A DNA stretch of 50,488 nucleotides from LBZV01 sp000993855. Its GTDB lineage: Bacteria; Patescibacteriota; Microgenomatia; Curtissbacterales; GWA2-41-24. The first letter of the stretch is position 1; every line of letters begins with the position of its first letter. Positions 49,853 through 50,488 of this stretch are shown piece by piece. A program made the position numbers and the translations under genes. Where the stretch lies: NCBI GenBank assembly GCA_964492425.1, contig CAZBKB010000006.1, positions 1-50,488 of the forward strand, in the 5' to 3' direction. Under the pieces are notes generated by a model that worked only from the letters and a program-made list of their open reading frames with translations, was not told the DNA's origin and ran no database searches.

Positions 49853-50464
49853 ATGTTCCTGTCCAAACGTGGGTTTTACCACCCAATCACGATATTAATC
49901 CTTGCCACTATAACCCTTTCCGTCGCCATAATTTTCTATTTAAATTCGAACGTCCTCCTCAAAGCACCCGAACCTGCACCTGACAATAATATTGAACCCA
50001 GCTCATCACCCATTATAAAATCGGAAAATTTTATCACTCCAAAATATGTAAGCATTTATCTCACAACGTCATTAGAACAAAGTAATAAGAATCCGATTTT
50101 AATCTTATCGACTGTTGCGGGTGATGGTTGTGACACAGCAGGTAATTTACAAATTTCAAAAAATTATGATGACGTAAACTTGGGTATCCAAATTAAAGGT
50201 TATGATTTTAAAGAAGGAGGAGATGGCTTTTGTCCAGCAGTAATTTTAGAATCAAAAGTTGAAATCCCTCTCGATGAGAATTGGCTTGAGAAAACTGGTG
50301 ATAAATTTATCGAAATTGCACTAAACGAACAAAAGAACTTATATAAAATAGAAAACACGAAAACAAAAATTATACTAACAGGTATAAATGCAACTAATGT
50401 AATCAGTAATGAATTCGGATACAACTCACCTGAAAGCCCACGAACAATAGAATTAACACTGTAA
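49853..50464 (+). CDS. Exported or membrane-anchored protein, unknown function
   Basis: 203 residues. One hydrophobic segment (about 12-31), then a Pro/Ser-rich linker and a beta-rich domain of about 140 residues with two Cys (GDGCDTAG and GDGFCPAV) that could form a disulfide outside the cell. No family recognised. A TTGACT box lies upstream (49818-49823), but no well-placed -10 can be fixed. The gene follows the toxin-antitoxin pair and ends 24 bp before the end of the window. Confidence 0.6.
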   Translation: MFLSKRGFYHPITILILATITLSVAIIFYLNSNVLLKAPEPAPDNNIEPSSSPIIKSENFITPKYVSIYLTTSLEQSNKNPILILSTVAGDGCDTAGNLQISKNYDDVNLGIQIKGYDFKEGGDGFCPAVILESKVEIPLDENWLEKTGDKFIEIALNEQKNLYKIENTKTKIILTGINATNVISNEFGYNSPESPRTIELTL

Positions 50465-50488
50465 GCTTTTCTAAATCGAAATATTCAC

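Noticed and set aside
1..50488. tRNA, rRNA or tmRNA genes
   Set aside because: No T-loop GGTTCRANYC with a matching cloverleaf and no rRNA signature was seen on either strand in reading intergenic regions.
1..50488. Insertion sequences or prophage
   Set aside because: No transposase, integrase or phage structural gene was recognised, and no terminal inverted repeats flank any gene block.

Overview
The window looks like a scaffold from a small-genome bacterium of the Candidate Phyla Radiation (Patescibacteria), perhaps Microgenomates. This is an inference from gene content: DUF4012, DUF2079, VanW-type, PEGA/SH3 and freestanding M23 proteins, a short valS, a minimal dnaA-dnaN-dciA origin locus, and no biosynthetic operons apart from pyrG. 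TGA acts as an ordinary stop codon, so the code is standard. Two runs of ten N (16053-16062 and 19489-19498) mark scaffold joins; each interrupts a gene and shifts its frame artificially.

Layout. 1-3293: two envelope proteins of unknown role, the first ending in a degenerate M23 domain. 3280-8687: replication origin locus, with dciA, dnaN, a probable oriC and dnaA on the minus strand, and rpmH-rnpA-yidD-yidC-jag on the plus strand. 8703-15115: surface glycan cluster (O-antigen-ligase-like protein, flippase, RNase H, Wzz-like protein, epimerase-DUF4012 fusion). 15221-17720: a minus-strand operon of three unrecognised genes ending in a tail-anchored coiled-coil protein. 17733-19232: ribosomal protein L25, a GxxExxY protein, and a 344-bp non-coding stretch full of inverted repeats. 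19233-25073: valS, tsaD, DUF192 and VanW-type genes. 24982-30208: orphan sugar-binding lipoprotein, nucleotidyltransferase, pyrG with a structured leader, and a KAS III-like enzyme. 30300-31327: DUF5678-like, unknown and alpha-CTD-like small proteins. 31498-33532: groES and groEL behind a degenerate CIRCE. 33536-38355: small envelope proteins (PH domain, M23, PEGA-SH3, C39-like). 38358-46629: a large minus-strand glycan and lipid-carrier cluster (UbiA, WecA/MraY-like, two GT39-like, DUF2079, GT2). 46749-50464: tatD, metG, an AbrB-Doc toxin-antitoxin pair and a secreted protein of unknown function.

How it fits together. The origin locus gives initiation (DnaA), a DnaA-trio-like unwinding element, the clamp, and a likely helicase loader (DciA). 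YidC/YidD and the groE pair handle membrane insertion and folding of the many envelope proteins. Both glycan clusters together could build, flip, polymerise and anchor a surface polymer.

The signals least explained by ordinary annotation are: nine arrays of degenerate 7-bp tandem repeats, each with a different unit, seven of them in intergenic DNA and four ending at or just before a start codon; -10 boxes placed 6-9 bp before start codons, implying leaderless mRNAs; a pyrG leader whose predicted transcript begins GGGCUC and could sequester its own ribosome binding site; a KAS III-like enzyme with an apparently intact Cys-His-Asn triad; and the uncharacterised three-gene operon.
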